Below are positions 53,225-61,730 of a stretch of 64,000 nt of DNA, one piece after another. This stretch comes from Rhodocyclaceae bacterium (GTDB lineage: Bacteria > Pseudomonadota > Gammaproteobacteria > Burkholderiales > Rhodocyclaceae): contig VMSX01000023.1 of the NCBI GenBank assembly GCA_013791905.1, forward strand, positions 1 to 64,000, read 5' to 3'. The notes beneath the pieces were generated by a model. That model was not told the DNA's origin and ran no database searches. It saw only the letters and a program-made list of their open reading frames with translations. How positions within the stretch are numbered: the stretch's first letter is position 1; every line of letters starts with the position of its first letter. The position numbers and the translations under genes were made by a program.

Positions 53225-54115
53225 TTAACAGGCAGCAAGATAGCCCGGCGCCACTGCTTCCAGCGGTTTGGCGGTGAGGCCGAAGGGCAGGGTGCAGCCG
53301 GCTGGACAAGTATTGGGCACGGACATCGAGCGTACATTGTCGCGCGTCATTGGACCGTTGGGCACGAACTCCATCGCCCACGCCTGCAGGTAGGACAGGC
53401 TCGTCGGCAGGCCGAGAATGGGGCGCGGGTGGCCGCTCACTTTGCCGGTATAGGCCACCAGTTCCTGCAGGGTGTAAATCTGCGGGCCGCACAGGGGGTA
53501 AGTCTGGCCGTGGCTGGCCGAGTTGGCGAGGCTGGCGACGATTGCCGAAACCACGTCCTCGACCCAGACCGGTTGAAAGCGGGCGTCGGGGCAGGCCAAC
53601 GGCACGATGGGGGCGACCTTCAGCAGAGCGGCGAACAGGGTGAGGAAAGCGTCGCCGCGCCCAAAAATCACCGAAGGCTGGAAGATTGTCGCGGCGGGGA
53701 ACGCCGCTTTCAGGGCAACTTCGCCGGCCCCCTTGGAGCGCAGATAATCGGATGGTGCGTCGGTGGCGGCAGCCAGTGCCGAGACATGCAGCAGGCGCGG
53801 TATGCCGGCAGAATTTCTGGCAGATGAGGCGGCACGCGCAATCTTCTGCGGCAGTTCGACATGGGTACGCTGGAAGTTGCCCCTGAGGATTCCAACCAGA
53901 CTGATCACCGCATCCTGCCCGGCCATCAGGCGCGCCAGCGTTGCCTCGTCATGCACATCGGCTTCGACAACGCGCACCGTCGGCAGCACGGTAAGGTGCT
54001 TGGCGCGGTCGCGGCGACGCGTTGGCAAGGTCAGGAAAAAGTCGGCGCCGGCGAGACGGCGTGCCAGTGCGCTGCCGAGAAAACCTGTGCCACCGATAAG
54101 TAAAACATTCCTCAC
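53225..54115 (-). CDS. complex I NDUFA9-subunit-family NAD(P)-binding protein
   Basis: 296 aa atypical short-chain dehydrogenase. The N-terminal LIGGTGFLGSALARRLAG is the Rossmann GxxGxxG. PTRRRDRAKHL and VVEADVHDEATL follow, then YLRSKGAGE (YxxxK replaced by a related motif), IFQPSVIFGRGD and FQPVWVEDVV. Bacterial members are of uncertain function, related to the complex I accessory subunit. A GTG start at 54115 overlaps the slt stop. Around residue 22-28 the DNA resembles repeat family B, but the protein length is normal. Confidence 0.85.
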   Translation of the reverse strand: MRNVLLIGGTGFLGSALARRLAGADFFLTLPTRRRDRAKHLTVLPTVRVVEADVHDEATLARLMAGQDAVISLVGILRGNFQRTHVELPQKIARAASSARNSAGIPRLLHVSALAAATDAPSDYLRSKGAGEVALKAAFPAATIFQPSVIFGRGDAFLTLFAALLKVAPIVPLACPDARFQPVWVEDVVSAIVASLANSASHGQTYPLCGPQIYTLQELVAYTGKVSGHPRPILGLPTSLSYLQAWAMEFVPNGPMTRDNVRSMSVPNTCPAGCTLPFGLTAKPLEAVAPGYLAAC

Positions 54116-56076
54116 GGCAAAGTTTCCGCAGTGCCGTCGCCAAAGCCGCGCGCGCGAATCGTGCCCAGACGTGCGGTCAGCGAGGGCGCGGTCCCATTGG
54201 CCAGGGTGGCGTAGTTGATGGCGTTGGCCATCACTTTCTTGACATAGTCGCGCGTCTCGTTGAAGGGGATGGTTTCGGCGTAAATGGCGCCTTCGAGCGG
54301 TTGCTCGGCGCGCCACTTGCGTGCCCGGCCGGGGCCGGCGTTATAGGCGGCCGATGCGAGTACCGGGTGGTTGTCGAGGCTGTCCATCACCATCCGCATG
54401 TAGTTCGTGCCGAGAATTACGTTGATGTCCATGTCGGTGACGCGGCCGGGATGAAAGTCGTTCATGCCGATCTTTTTTGCCACCCATTTGGCGGTGGCCG
54501 GCATCAGTTGCATCAGTCCCTTGGCGCCGGCGCTCGACTTGGCGTCCATGATGAAGCGGCTTTCCTGGCGCATCAGGCCATATACCCAGTCCGGATCGAG
54601 GCCGACTTCACGCACCCGCGGTTCGACTTTGGCGTAAAAAGGCGTCGGATAGCGCCGGGCATAATCATGTTCGTTGCGCGTGCGGTCGGCTGTGCTGATG
54701 GCGCGATCGATCACCTCATGACTGCTCGCCATTTCGGCCGCTGCCAACAGCTGCCGGTCGTCGAGCCCTTTCAACGCCCAGTTCCATTCACGAATGCCTT
54801 CGATGCGCATCTCGGCGCGGATCAGCCCGATGCCACGCGCCAGGCCAGGGCGGCTGGCCGCCGCCGCCAGTTCTTCGGCGCTGGGTTGGGTTGCCCGGGG
54901 CGGCAACATGAAGGGGCGGCCGAGCGCCTCGCTGGCGAGAATGCCGTAAAAGCTGGGCTGACCGGCAATCCTTGCGTACAACGCTTGCGCCGCCTCCTGT
55001 TCGCGTGCCGCAGCATGGGCGCGGGCGCGCCAGTACAGCCATTCCGGCTGGCTGGCCAGGTTATCAGGCAAGGCCGAGACGGCACGTGTTACCGCCGGCC
55101 AGTTGCCGGAACGGAGGGCGGCGCGGATGCGCCAGGCATGTTGTTCCTCGTCCAGGGTTCCGCCCAGGGCGGCCGCCTTGTCGAACCAACCGGTTGCTTC
55201 GGACTGGTGACTCAGTGCGGCACGCAGGGCCAGCCTGCCCCAGACGAAGCCGCGCTCGGCTGCAGGAAAACGGCTCTCGATCTCCTGCCAGCGTGCCGCG
55301 GCTACCCGGGCATCGCTGCGGGCGACACGCTGCACCGCAAACATGACCAACTCACGGTCGCGCCGCGTCTCGGCATACTTCTCCGGCAAGCTGGCCAGAT
55401 AGCGAGCCGGGTGGTCGGTGATGGCATCGACCGTGCGCCAGGGCAGGCTTTCAGTGGTCGGCAGCCAACCGGCGATGGTGCGCGCCTCTTTGATCTTGCC
55501 CAGGGCCAATTGATTGCGCAGGCGTTCCTGCAGGCCATCGACCGGCAACTCACCCGCAGCCGCCAGACGGGCCAATGGTGGCAGACAGGGTTCGGCAAGC
55601 GGGGCTGGTGACGCCAGCAAGGCGCGGGCCTCAGCCACCGCCGCGGTATCGCCAAGCCGCAAACGCACATCGATGCCGCGACAATTGGCTTCGGCATCCG
55701 GCCGCTCCAGCCGGGAATATTGAACGCTCGCTGCCGTCCATTCCTCCTTGCGGATCAACCACTTCAGCCAGTCGCCGCGGGCTTTTTCGGCCAAATAAGT
55801 GCCAGCCTGCTGATCGATGAATTCGGCCAGGCCCACGTCTGAGCCATCCTCAAGCTGCTGACTGAGCTTGAAATAGGTTGCCCACGGTGTCAGCGGATGA
55901 GTTTTGAGCTGCGCCACGGCGCGGGTCAGTTTTATCCGTTCACCCTTGACGAAAGCCTCACGCGCCGCCTGAAAGGCGGCATCCTCGGGATGAGCGGCCT
56001 GCGCCAGCCCCGGAAGGGGGAGCAGCAATCCCGGCAGGGTTAGCAACAAGAGAAGACCGATGTGCTTTTTATTCAT
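54112..56076 (-). CDS. slt: soluble lytic murein transglycosylase (Slt70 type)
   Basis: 654 aa. Signal peptide ~1-27 (LLLLTLPGLLLPLPGLAQA), a long alpha-superhelical U domain (~30-480) and a C-terminal SLT lysozyme-like domain with the catalytic Glu in LMRQESRFIMDAKSSAGAKG, then LMQLMPATAKWVAKK and ASAAYNAGPGRARKW. It cleaves peptidoglycan to 1,6-anhydro products. ATG at 56076 (MNKKHIG). Confidence 0.95.
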   Translation of the reverse strand: MNKKHIGLLLLLTLPGLLLPLPGLAQAAHPEDAAFQAAREAFVKGERIKLTRAVAQLKTHPLTPWATYFKLSQQLEDGSDVGLAEFIDQQAGTYLAEKARGDWLKWLIRKEEWTAASVQYSRLERPDAEANCRGIDVRLRLGDTAAVAEARALLASPAPLAEPCLPPLARLAAAGELPVDGLQERLRNQLALGKIKEARTIAGWLPTTESLPWRTVDAITDHPARYLASLPEKYAETRRDRELVMFAVQRVARSDARVAAARWQEIESRFPAAERGFVWGRLALRAALSHQSEATGWFDKAAALGGTLDEEQHAWRIRAALRSGNWPAVTRAVSALPDNLASQPEWLYWRARAHAAAREQEAAQALYARIAGQPSFYGILASEALGRPFMLPPRATQPSAEELAAAASRPGLARGIGLIRAEMRIEGIREWNWALKGLDDRQLLAAAEMASSHEVIDRAISTADRTRNEHDYARRYPTPFYAKVEPRVREVGLDPDWVYGLMRQESRFIMDAKSSAGAKGLMQLMPATAKWVAKKIGMNDFHPGRVTDMDINVILGTNYMRMVMDSLDNHPVLASAAYNAGPGRARKWRAEQPLEGAIYAETIPFNETRDYVKKVMANAINYATLANGTAPSLTARLGTIRARGFGDGTAETLP

Positions 56077-56228
56077 AAAGATACCGCCTGAATCTAAAAA
56101 AACCGGCAAGTCTGCCGTTATACAAACGTAGGGAGGGTTTCGCTGCGTAATCCCCTGAACGAAATTCGGTACTACGCTGGCGTCACCATCTACACAACTT
56201 CAGATTAGCACAGGGTCCCATTTGCTCC
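56077..56228. other. intergenic region between slt and 5-FCL genes
   Basis: 152 bp, divergent starts on both sides. It contains GCGTA-(n)-TACGC arms around TCCCCTGAACGAAATTCGG at ~56150-56175. 6S RNA often precedes this gene in Proteobacteria, but the space here is short and I cannot confirm its fold. It must hold promoters for both genes. Confidence 0.35.
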
Positions 56229-56846
56229 ATGGCCGATCAGCCCGACCAATCCGCTGCTTTTCGCGCTGCGCTGCGCCGCGAGAAAATTGCTGCTCGGCTC
56301 GCTTTGCCGGCAGAAAAACACGCTGCGGCCAGTACGCGCATCCTTGATCGCCTCACCTGCCTGTTGCAGCCCCGCCCCCCCGGCACCATCGGCTTTTGCT
56401 GGCCAGTGCGCGCCGAGGTGGACTGCCGGGCGCTGGTTGTTGAACTCATCGGTGCAGGCTGGCAGGCCGCCATGCCGACGGTAACGACCCGCGCCGCGCC
56501 AATGCAGTTTCGCGCCTGGTCGCCGGAGGCGCCGATGACTACCGATCCACACGGGATCCCGGTGCCACGGACGGAACGCTGCGTGATTCCCGATGTATTG
56601 CTGCTGCCCCTCGTCGCCTGCGATCCGAACGGTTACCGACTGGGCTACGGTGGCGGTTACTTTGACCGCACCCTTGCCGAAAATGTTCCCCGCCCGCTGG
56701 CAATCGGCGTCGGCTTCGAACTGGCCATCGTGCCCAACATTTATCCCGAGCCACACGACATCCCGCTCGACATCATCGTCACGGAGGCGATGGTGCGCAT
56801 GGTGGAAACGGGTGGCACACCCTGCCGATCTATATCCTCCGTATGA
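56229..56846 (+). CDS. fau: 5-formyltetrahydrofolate cyclo-ligase
   Basis: 205 aa. ALRREKIAARLAL near the start, VLLLPLVACDPNGYRLGYGG and GGYFDRTLA (the conserved GxGxGYYDR-like motif), and VGFELAIVPNIYPEPHDIPL. It converts 5-formyl-THF to 5,10-methenyl-THF with ATP. ATG at 56229. Confidence 0.94.
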   Translation: MADQPDQSAAFRAALRREKIAARLALPAEKHAAASTRILDRLTCLLQPRPPGTIGFCWPVRAEVDCRALVVELIGAGWQAAMPTVTTRAAPMQFRAWSPEAPMTTDPHGIPVPRTERCVIPDVLLLPLVACDPNGYRLGYGGGYFDRTLAENVPRPLAIGVGFELAIVPNIYPEPHDIPLDIIVTEAMVRMVETGGTPCRSISSV

Positions 56847-56883
56847 TGATGATTCTCTTCGGTCGCGGTGACATGATTCAGAC

Positions 56884-58062
56884 ATGAACTCTCCCGACAA
56901 CTTTCCCCTGATTACCCTGCAACCGGTTTCCGATGCCGGACATTTCTGGGTCGCCCTCATGCTGGAGGCGGATGTTCCTCTCGACAGCACCATGCTGGCC
57001 CATGTGTTGGGCGACGACGCGCTTGCCGAAGCGCTCGACGATGCGGTGTCCTGCATCGCCGCCGTCGATCCGGCGCGGGTCGACCCGGCGCAGGTCGGGA
57101 CCTTGCTGCCGCCGGGACGCCTGATACTGCGCATCCCGGTCGCGGCTGCCGCCGATCCCGGGCAACACGCTACGCTGGCCACCCTGCAGGAGGCCGGTCT
57201 GGTCCTGATGGCCACCGGTTTCCCGGAGCCCGGTGCGACACTGTTCCCAGGCGTCACCTCGCTCGCCGTCACCTGTCCGGGACGGGCCGTGCCGGCTGGT
57301 TTCGCCGACTGGTTGCGCAAGTTGCCCGGTCCGCATCTGGCCTTGGGCCCCACTGAAGACCTCTGCCCCGGCTTCTGCAAATTCCACTGGCGGGCCGAAC
57401 ATGATGAAGCGCAGCTCGCAGCCGCCACCAAGGGCGACACCACCTCGCGCAACCTGCTGCTCAAACTGCTGATCCTGGTCACCTCGGATGCCGACTCGGC
57501 GGAAATCGGCGACCTGATCAAACACGACCCGAATCTTGCCTATCATCTGCTGAAACTGGTGAACTCGCCGGCCTTTGCGCCCGACAGCAGGATTACCAGC
57601 TTTGCCCACGCCATCGTGCTGATGGGACGCCGCCAACTGCAGCGCTGGGTGCAACTGCTGCTCTATGCCAGACCGCCGGGCAGTACGGTGGCCAGCCCCT
57701 TGCTGCCGCGTGCCGCCCTGCGCGCCAGCCTGATGGAGGCGCTCGCCAAGTGTGCCCAGCTTTCCCGCGAACAGCAGGACCTGGCATTCATGACCGGGAT
57801 GTTTTCGCTGCTTGAGGCATTGTTCGGCGTACCGATCGCCGAGATCATCGCTCCCCTCAATCTGGATAAAGGTGTGGTGCAGGCGCTGACTGCCGGTGAG
57901 GGAGGGTTCGGCGAGTTTCTGGCCACCGTCGTGGCCAGCGAAGGTCCGCCCTCGCCGGAGCTGGCCGCCAGGCTGCTTGGGCTTGGTATTGCGCATGAGG
58001 ACTGGGCCGTTGCGCTGGCCGAAGCCGCCCGCTGGGCAGTGCTGGTGAGCCGGGAAGCCTAA
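56884..58062 (+). CDS. HDOD-domain protein with degenerate EAL-like N-terminus
   Basis: 392 aa. The N-terminal ~175 residues look like a decayed EAL/YuxH module: no EAL motif and no catalytic Glu/Lys set. The HDOD domain at ~180-380 has LLLKLLILVTSDADSAEIGD, IKHDPNLAYHLLKLVNSPAF and ITSFAHAIVLMGRRQLQRWV. YuxH-like proteins are signalling scaffolds. It is coupled to the next gene through TAATG at 58060-58064. Confidence 0.88.
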   Translation: MNSPDNFPLITLQPVSDAGHFWVALMLEADVPLDSTMLAHVLGDDALAEALDDAVSCIAAVDPARVDPAQVGTLLPPGRLILRIPVAAAADPGQHATLATLQEAGLVLMATGFPEPGATLFPGVTSLAVTCPGRAVPAGFADWLRKLPGPHLALGPTEDLCPGFCKFHWRAEHDEAQLAAATKGDTTSRNLLLKLLILVTSDADSAEIGDLIKHDPNLAYHLLKLVNSPAFAPDSRITSFAHAIVLMGRRQLQRWVQLLLYARPPGSTVASPLLPRAALRASLMEALAKCAQLSREQQDLAFMTGMFSLLEALFGVPIAEIIAPLNLDKGVVQALTAGEGGFGEFLATVVASEGPPSPELAARLLGLGIAHEDWAVALAEAARWAVLVSREA

Positions 58063-60116
58063 TGACCGCCGCCAATTTCGACCCCGTTACCCAGGCGCAG
58101 ATTCTCGACCAGATTCACGAGTCGGTGATCACCATGGATCTCGCCGGCTATATCACCGGCTGGAACCGGGGTGCCGAGCAGTTGTTCGGTTACAGCAGTG
58201 CCGAAGCGGTTGGCCGACACATCCTGTTCCTCTACGCCGATCCGGATGCGGAGGATGACAGCGAAAGTTTTCACGACACCTTCCTCGAACATGGTGGCCG
58301 CGAACTGGAAGTGCGACGCCGCCGCAAATCCGGTGAAATATTCTGGGCCAGCCTGCAACTGTCGCTGATGCGCGACGCCAGCGGGCAACCGATCGGGTTG
58401 ATTGGCTATCTGTCGGATATCACCGCGCGGATCGAGGCCGAAAAAACCATGCGCCTGCAGGCGCGCATCTTTGAGAACAGCGAAGAGAGCATCCTCATCA
58501 CGGACATCGACCGGCGCATCCTCTCGGTCAACCCGGCCTTTTGCAAGATAACTGGGTATCAAGTGAGTGATGTCGTTGGTCAGCCACAGGAATTTCTGCG
58601 CTCTGACAAGCATCCGACCAGATTTTATGAAGACATCTGGGATCACGTCGATCGGGAAGGCAATTGGCAGGGCGAAGTCTGGAGCCGGCGCAAAAATGGC
58701 GAGGATTTCCCCGGCTGGGCCTCGATCAGTCTGGTGAAGAACCGCGACGGCCAGATCAGTCACTATTTCTCGATGTTCACCGACATCACGGAACGCAAGC
58801 GGGCTGAAGAGCGCATTCACTATCTCGCCTATTACGATGATCTGACCGGTCTGCCGAACCGCGCGTTACTGAACAAGCTGGTCGATCAGGCGCTTGTCGA
58901 GGCACGGCGCAATCGCCTGCACGGCGCCGTCCTGTTTGTAGACCTCAATCGCTTCAAGCCGATCAACGACACGCTGGGGCATGACGTTGGCGATCGCCTG
59001 CTCATACAGGTCGCCGAGCGCTTGCGCGAAGCCGTGCGTTCCGAGGACGTGGTGGCGCGCATGGGTGGCGACGAATTTGTGGTCGGCCTTTTCGACATCA
59101 CGCGGCGCGAACATGCGGCGGTGGTCGCGCAGAAACTGCTGGCAGCACTCGACCCACCGTTCTGGGTGGATGAACATGAGCTCAAGGTCGGCGCTGCCAT
59201 CGGTATCAGCATTTATCCGCGCGACGGCTTCGATACGGAATCGTTGCTGCGCATGGCCGACATCGCCATGTACCGCGCCAAGCAATCCGGGCAGGACGGC
59301 TATGCCTTCTACAGTCACGAGATGAACCGGCGCGCCCTGGATCGGCTGAAAACCGAATCCGGCCTGCGGCGTGGCCTCGAGCGTAATGAACTGCTGCTGC
59401 ACTATCAGCCCAAGGTCGATATCGCCAGCGGCCGCATTGTCGGTGCCGAGGCGTTGGTGCGCTGGAACCATCCCGAGCGTGGTTTGGTGCCGCCCGGCGA
59501 ATTCATCCCCATCGCCGAGGAATCGGGACTGATCATGCGCCTGTCAGCCTGGGTGCTGGATGAGGCGTTGCGTCAGGCACACGCCTGGCACGCTGCCGGT
59601 TTCGCGACGCTCAAGGTCGCCGTTAATCTTTCGGCGCGCGATTTTTCTCCCGGCCTCGCTGAACGGGTGGGGGCGCTGCTCACCAGCCACGGTGTGCCGC
59701 CAAACTGGCTCGAACTCGAAATCACCGAAGGCATGCTCACGCACAGCAACCCCGAGGTGATCACCATGATGGATGACATCGCGGCGCTCGGCGTCAGCCT
59801 CTCGCTCGATGATTTCGGCACCGGCTATTCGAGCCTGTCTTATCTCAAGCGTTTCCCCATAGATACCTTGAAGATCGATCGCTCCTTTGTTACCGGCATT
59901 CCCGACGACAGCAACGACTGCGCCATCGCCGGCGCCATTGTCAGCATGGCGCAGCGCCTTGGCCACCGGGTCATCGCCGAAGGTGTCGAGACGATAGAAC
60001 AGCTCGACTTCCTCAGGAGCCTGGGTTGCCAGGAAATGCAAGGCTATTTCTTCTCGGCGCCCGTGCCGCCAGAAGAATTCACGGCCATGCTGCTGGAGGG
60101 CAAGGCGCTGGGGTGA
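58062..60116 (+). CDS. PAS-PAS-GGDEF-EAL protein
   Basis: 684 aa, soluble. PAS1 ~8-120 (ITGWNRGAEQLFGYSS), PAS2 ~133-250 (ILSVNPAFCKITGYQ), GGDEF ~258-415 with intact MGGDEFV, EAL ~430-680 with GAEALVRWNHPERG, NLSARDF, EITEGML, DDFGTGYSSLSYL, KIDRSFV and AEGVET. Both cyclase and phosphodiesterase sites look complete, so direction depends on the PAS input. It is co-transcribed with the HDOD gene. Confidence 0.95.
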   Translation: MTAANFDPVTQAQILDQIHESVITMDLAGYITGWNRGAEQLFGYSSAEAVGRHILFLYADPDAEDDSESFHDTFLEHGGRELEVRRRRKSGEIFWASLQLSLMRDASGQPIGLIGYLSDITARIEAEKTMRLQARIFENSEESILITDIDRRILSVNPAFCKITGYQVSDVVGQPQEFLRSDKHPTRFYEDIWDHVDREGNWQGEVWSRRKNGEDFPGWASISLVKNRDGQISHYFSMFTDITERKRAEERIHYLAYYDDLTGLPNRALLNKLVDQALVEARRNRLHGAVLFVDLNRFKPINDTLGHDVGDRLLIQVAERLREAVRSEDVVARMGGDEFVVGLFDITRREHAAVVAQKLLAALDPPFWVDEHELKVGAAIGISIYPRDGFDTESLLRMADIAMYRAKQSGQDGYAFYSHEMNRRALDRLKTESGLRRGLERNELLLHYQPKVDIASGRIVGAEALVRWNHPERGLVPPGEFIPIAEESGLIMRLSAWVLDEALRQAHAWHAAGFATLKVAVNLSARDFSPGLAERVGALLTSHGVPPNWLELEITEGMLTHSNPEVITMMDDIAALGVSLSLDDFGTGYSSLSYLKRFPIDTLKIDRSFVTGIPDDSNDCAIAGAIVSMAQRLGHRVIAEGVETIEQLDFLRSLGCQEMQGYFFSAPVPPEEFTAMLLEGKALG

Positions 60117-60122
60117 TTACAG

Positions 60123-60275
60123 TCCCGCCCCCCTTCGCCCCCCCTCGCGGGGGGTTCTTAACGGCTCGCTTCGCTCGCATATCACGGGGAGCTCCGATCA
60201 GATGCATGTGCGGGTTGCGGCTAGCGCCGCGTGCCGTCTCGCCTTGGGGCGGCCCGGCGGCGAGACTGCGTCATG
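60123..60275 (+). repeat. repeat family A, copy 9
   Basis: 7 bp after the GGDEF-EAL stop. Hairpin CCCCCCTCGCGGGGGG. Stem GTCTCGCC (60236-60243) with GGCGAGAC (60259-60266). Immediately followed by GCGTCATGACGC and a family B copy. Confidence 0.85.
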
Positions 60276-60280
60276 ACGCA

Positions 60281-60304
60281 GTCCCGCCAGCGCCGACTTT
60301 TCAA
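60281..60304 (-). repeat. repeat family B, short form at the patB stop codon
   Basis: GTCCCGCCAGCGCCGACTTT then TCAA. Its flank CGGCTTGAAAAGTCGGCG is identical to the flank of the polA copy. The patB stop codon TGA (60301-60303) lies in this flank, so here the element marks the end of the coding frame rather than reading through. Confidence 0.7.
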
Positions 60305-61458
60305 GCCGTTTTGCAGGCTTGTTCGATTCGTGCCAGTGCTGTGTCGAGCAGCGCGCGCTGCGTGCCGAAGTTGAGCCGCACATAACGGGCGTACTCGCGG
60401 CCCGGGCCGAAATCGACACCGTCAGACAGGCCCACGCCGGCTTTTTCGAAGAATGCCGCAGGGTGCTCGATGCCCATCTCGCGACAATCGATCCAGGCCA
60501 GAAAAGTCGCCTCGACGCGCGTCATCGACAGGCCGGGCAAGCCATTGATGACCTGTTCGACGCGCGCCGCATTGCTGCGCAGGGTGTCGAGCAATGTCGC
60601 CCGCCAGGCGGCGCCATGGCGATAGGCCGCTTCGCAGGCGGCGAGCCCCAGCACATTCACGTGCGGCACGATGCCGTGCGCGGCGGCGCGGAAGTTGCGC
60701 CGCAGTTCGGCATTCGGAATGATGGCGTAGGCACAGCCGAGCCCGGCAATGTTGAAGGTTTTTGACGGCGCCATCAGGGTGATGGTGCGTGCCGCGATTT
60801 CCGGCGACAGCGTGGCGAAGGGGCGATGCCGTCCGCTCAAGGTCAGATCGCAGTGAATCTCGTCCGAGCACACCACCAGATCGTGTTTTTCTGCGAGGGC
60901 GGCCAGTTGCCACAACTCATCCTCGCGCCAGGCGCGGCCCACCGGGTTGTGCGGATGGCACAGCAAGAACAGCCGCGCCGCCTTCATCACGGCATCGGTC
61001 GCGGCGAAATCCCAGGCCCAACCCGCATCGTCCTGGATCAGTGGCATGCTCAAAAGCTGCCGACCCGAATCCGCCGGCACGGAAAGGAACGGCGGATAGA
61101 TCGGCGTTGCGGTGAACACGCCATCACCCGGCAGGCCGACGGAGCGGCACGCCAGATGTAACCCAGGCACCAGTCCGGGCAGCCAGACCAGCCAGTCAGG
61201 GTCGATGTCCCACTGGTACTCATGCGCGCAGTGCGCAACGACAGACTCGATCAGGGACGGCCAGGGGTGGCCGTAGCCAAACAGGCCGTCGGCAATCCGC
61301 TGCTGCAAGGCCTCGACCACGGCGGGCGCGACCGGGAAATCCATGTCCGCGATCCACAGTGGGATGACATCCCGACCGGCATATTTTCTCCAGCGCGTGG
61401 AATCTTGTGGCGCAATCACGCTGGTGCCGGCGATCGCGTGATTAGCGTGAAATAACAT
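60301..61458 (-). CDS. patB: PatB/MalY-type PLP aminotransferase (cystathionine beta-lyase)
   Basis: 385 aa class I/II fold-type enzyme. IPLWIADMDFPVAPAV near the N-terminus and FGYGHPWPSL are PatB hallmarks. CHPHNPVGRAWREDEL, CSDEIHCDLTL and the PLP Lys in MAPSKTFNIAGLG follow. It cleaves C-S bonds, cystathionine to homocysteine. Upstream of ATG 61458 is family A copy 10, with no obvious Shine-Dalgarno. Confidence 0.93.
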   Translation of the reverse strand: MLFHANHAIAGTSVIAPQDSTRWRKYAGRDVIPLWIADMDFPVAPAVVEALQQRIADGLFGYGHPWPSLIESVVAHCAHEYQWDIDPDWLVWLPGLVPGLHLACRSVGLPGDGVFTATPIYPPFLSVPADSGRQLLSMPLIQDDAGWAWDFAATDAVMKAARLFLLCHPHNPVGRAWREDELWQLAALAEKHDLVVCSDEIHCDLTLSGRHRPFATLSPEIAARTITLMAPSKTFNIAGLGCAYAIIPNAELRRNFRAAAHGIVPHVNVLGLAACEAAYRHGAAWRATLLDTLRSNAARVEQVINGLPGLSMTRVEATFLAWIDCREMGIEHPAAFFEKAGVGLSDGVDFGPGREYARYVRLNFGTQRALLDTALARIEQACKTA

Positions 61459-61461
61459 TGT

Positions 61462-61715
61462 AGTGTTTGCGAAGGGCCGCCCCGAGCAAACGCGGCGCGC
61501 GGCGAAGCCGCAACCCGCACCTGTGTCGGAAAGAGCGCCCCGTGACAGACGAGCGCAGCGACAACAAGCGACTCAGTCGCGCAGTTGCGGCGTAGGCTAA
61601 TGCCGGCAAAGCCGGCGTTAAGCCGCGTAGCGGCGGCCGAAGGCAAAAAACAGTCACCCCCCCCCGCGAGGTGGGTAAAGGGGGGCGGGCCACTTTCATG
61701 ATCGGGGGCGGAGCC
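61462..61715 (-). repeat. repeat family A, copy 10
   Basis: Minus-strand orientation with the GC-rich end next to the ilvA stop. Stem GTTTGC (61466-61470 region) with GCAAAC (61486-61491), loop GAAGGGCCGCCCCGA, hairpin GCGGC-GAA-GCCGC. The GCTCG spacer is expanded by an extra segment (GCGACTCAGTCGC; GCCGGCAAAGCCGGC), itself two small palindromes. Confidence 0.75.
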
Positions 61716-61730
61716 AACGCATCATGAAGG

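Noticed and set aside
54034-54062. Family B-like sequence (AAAAAGTCGGCGCCGGCGAG) in the NDUFA9-like gene
   Set aside because: The DNA is close to the rep copy, but the protein has the normal spacing between GFLGSALARRL and PTRRR, so no insertion is evident. Left as a probable chance or drifted similarity.
59187-59215. LKVGAAIGIS in the GGDEF protein, resembling the KVGAGG peptide of family B
   Set aside because: This is the ordinary conserved GGDEF strand (xxVTxSIGIS) and the DNA match to the repeat is short.
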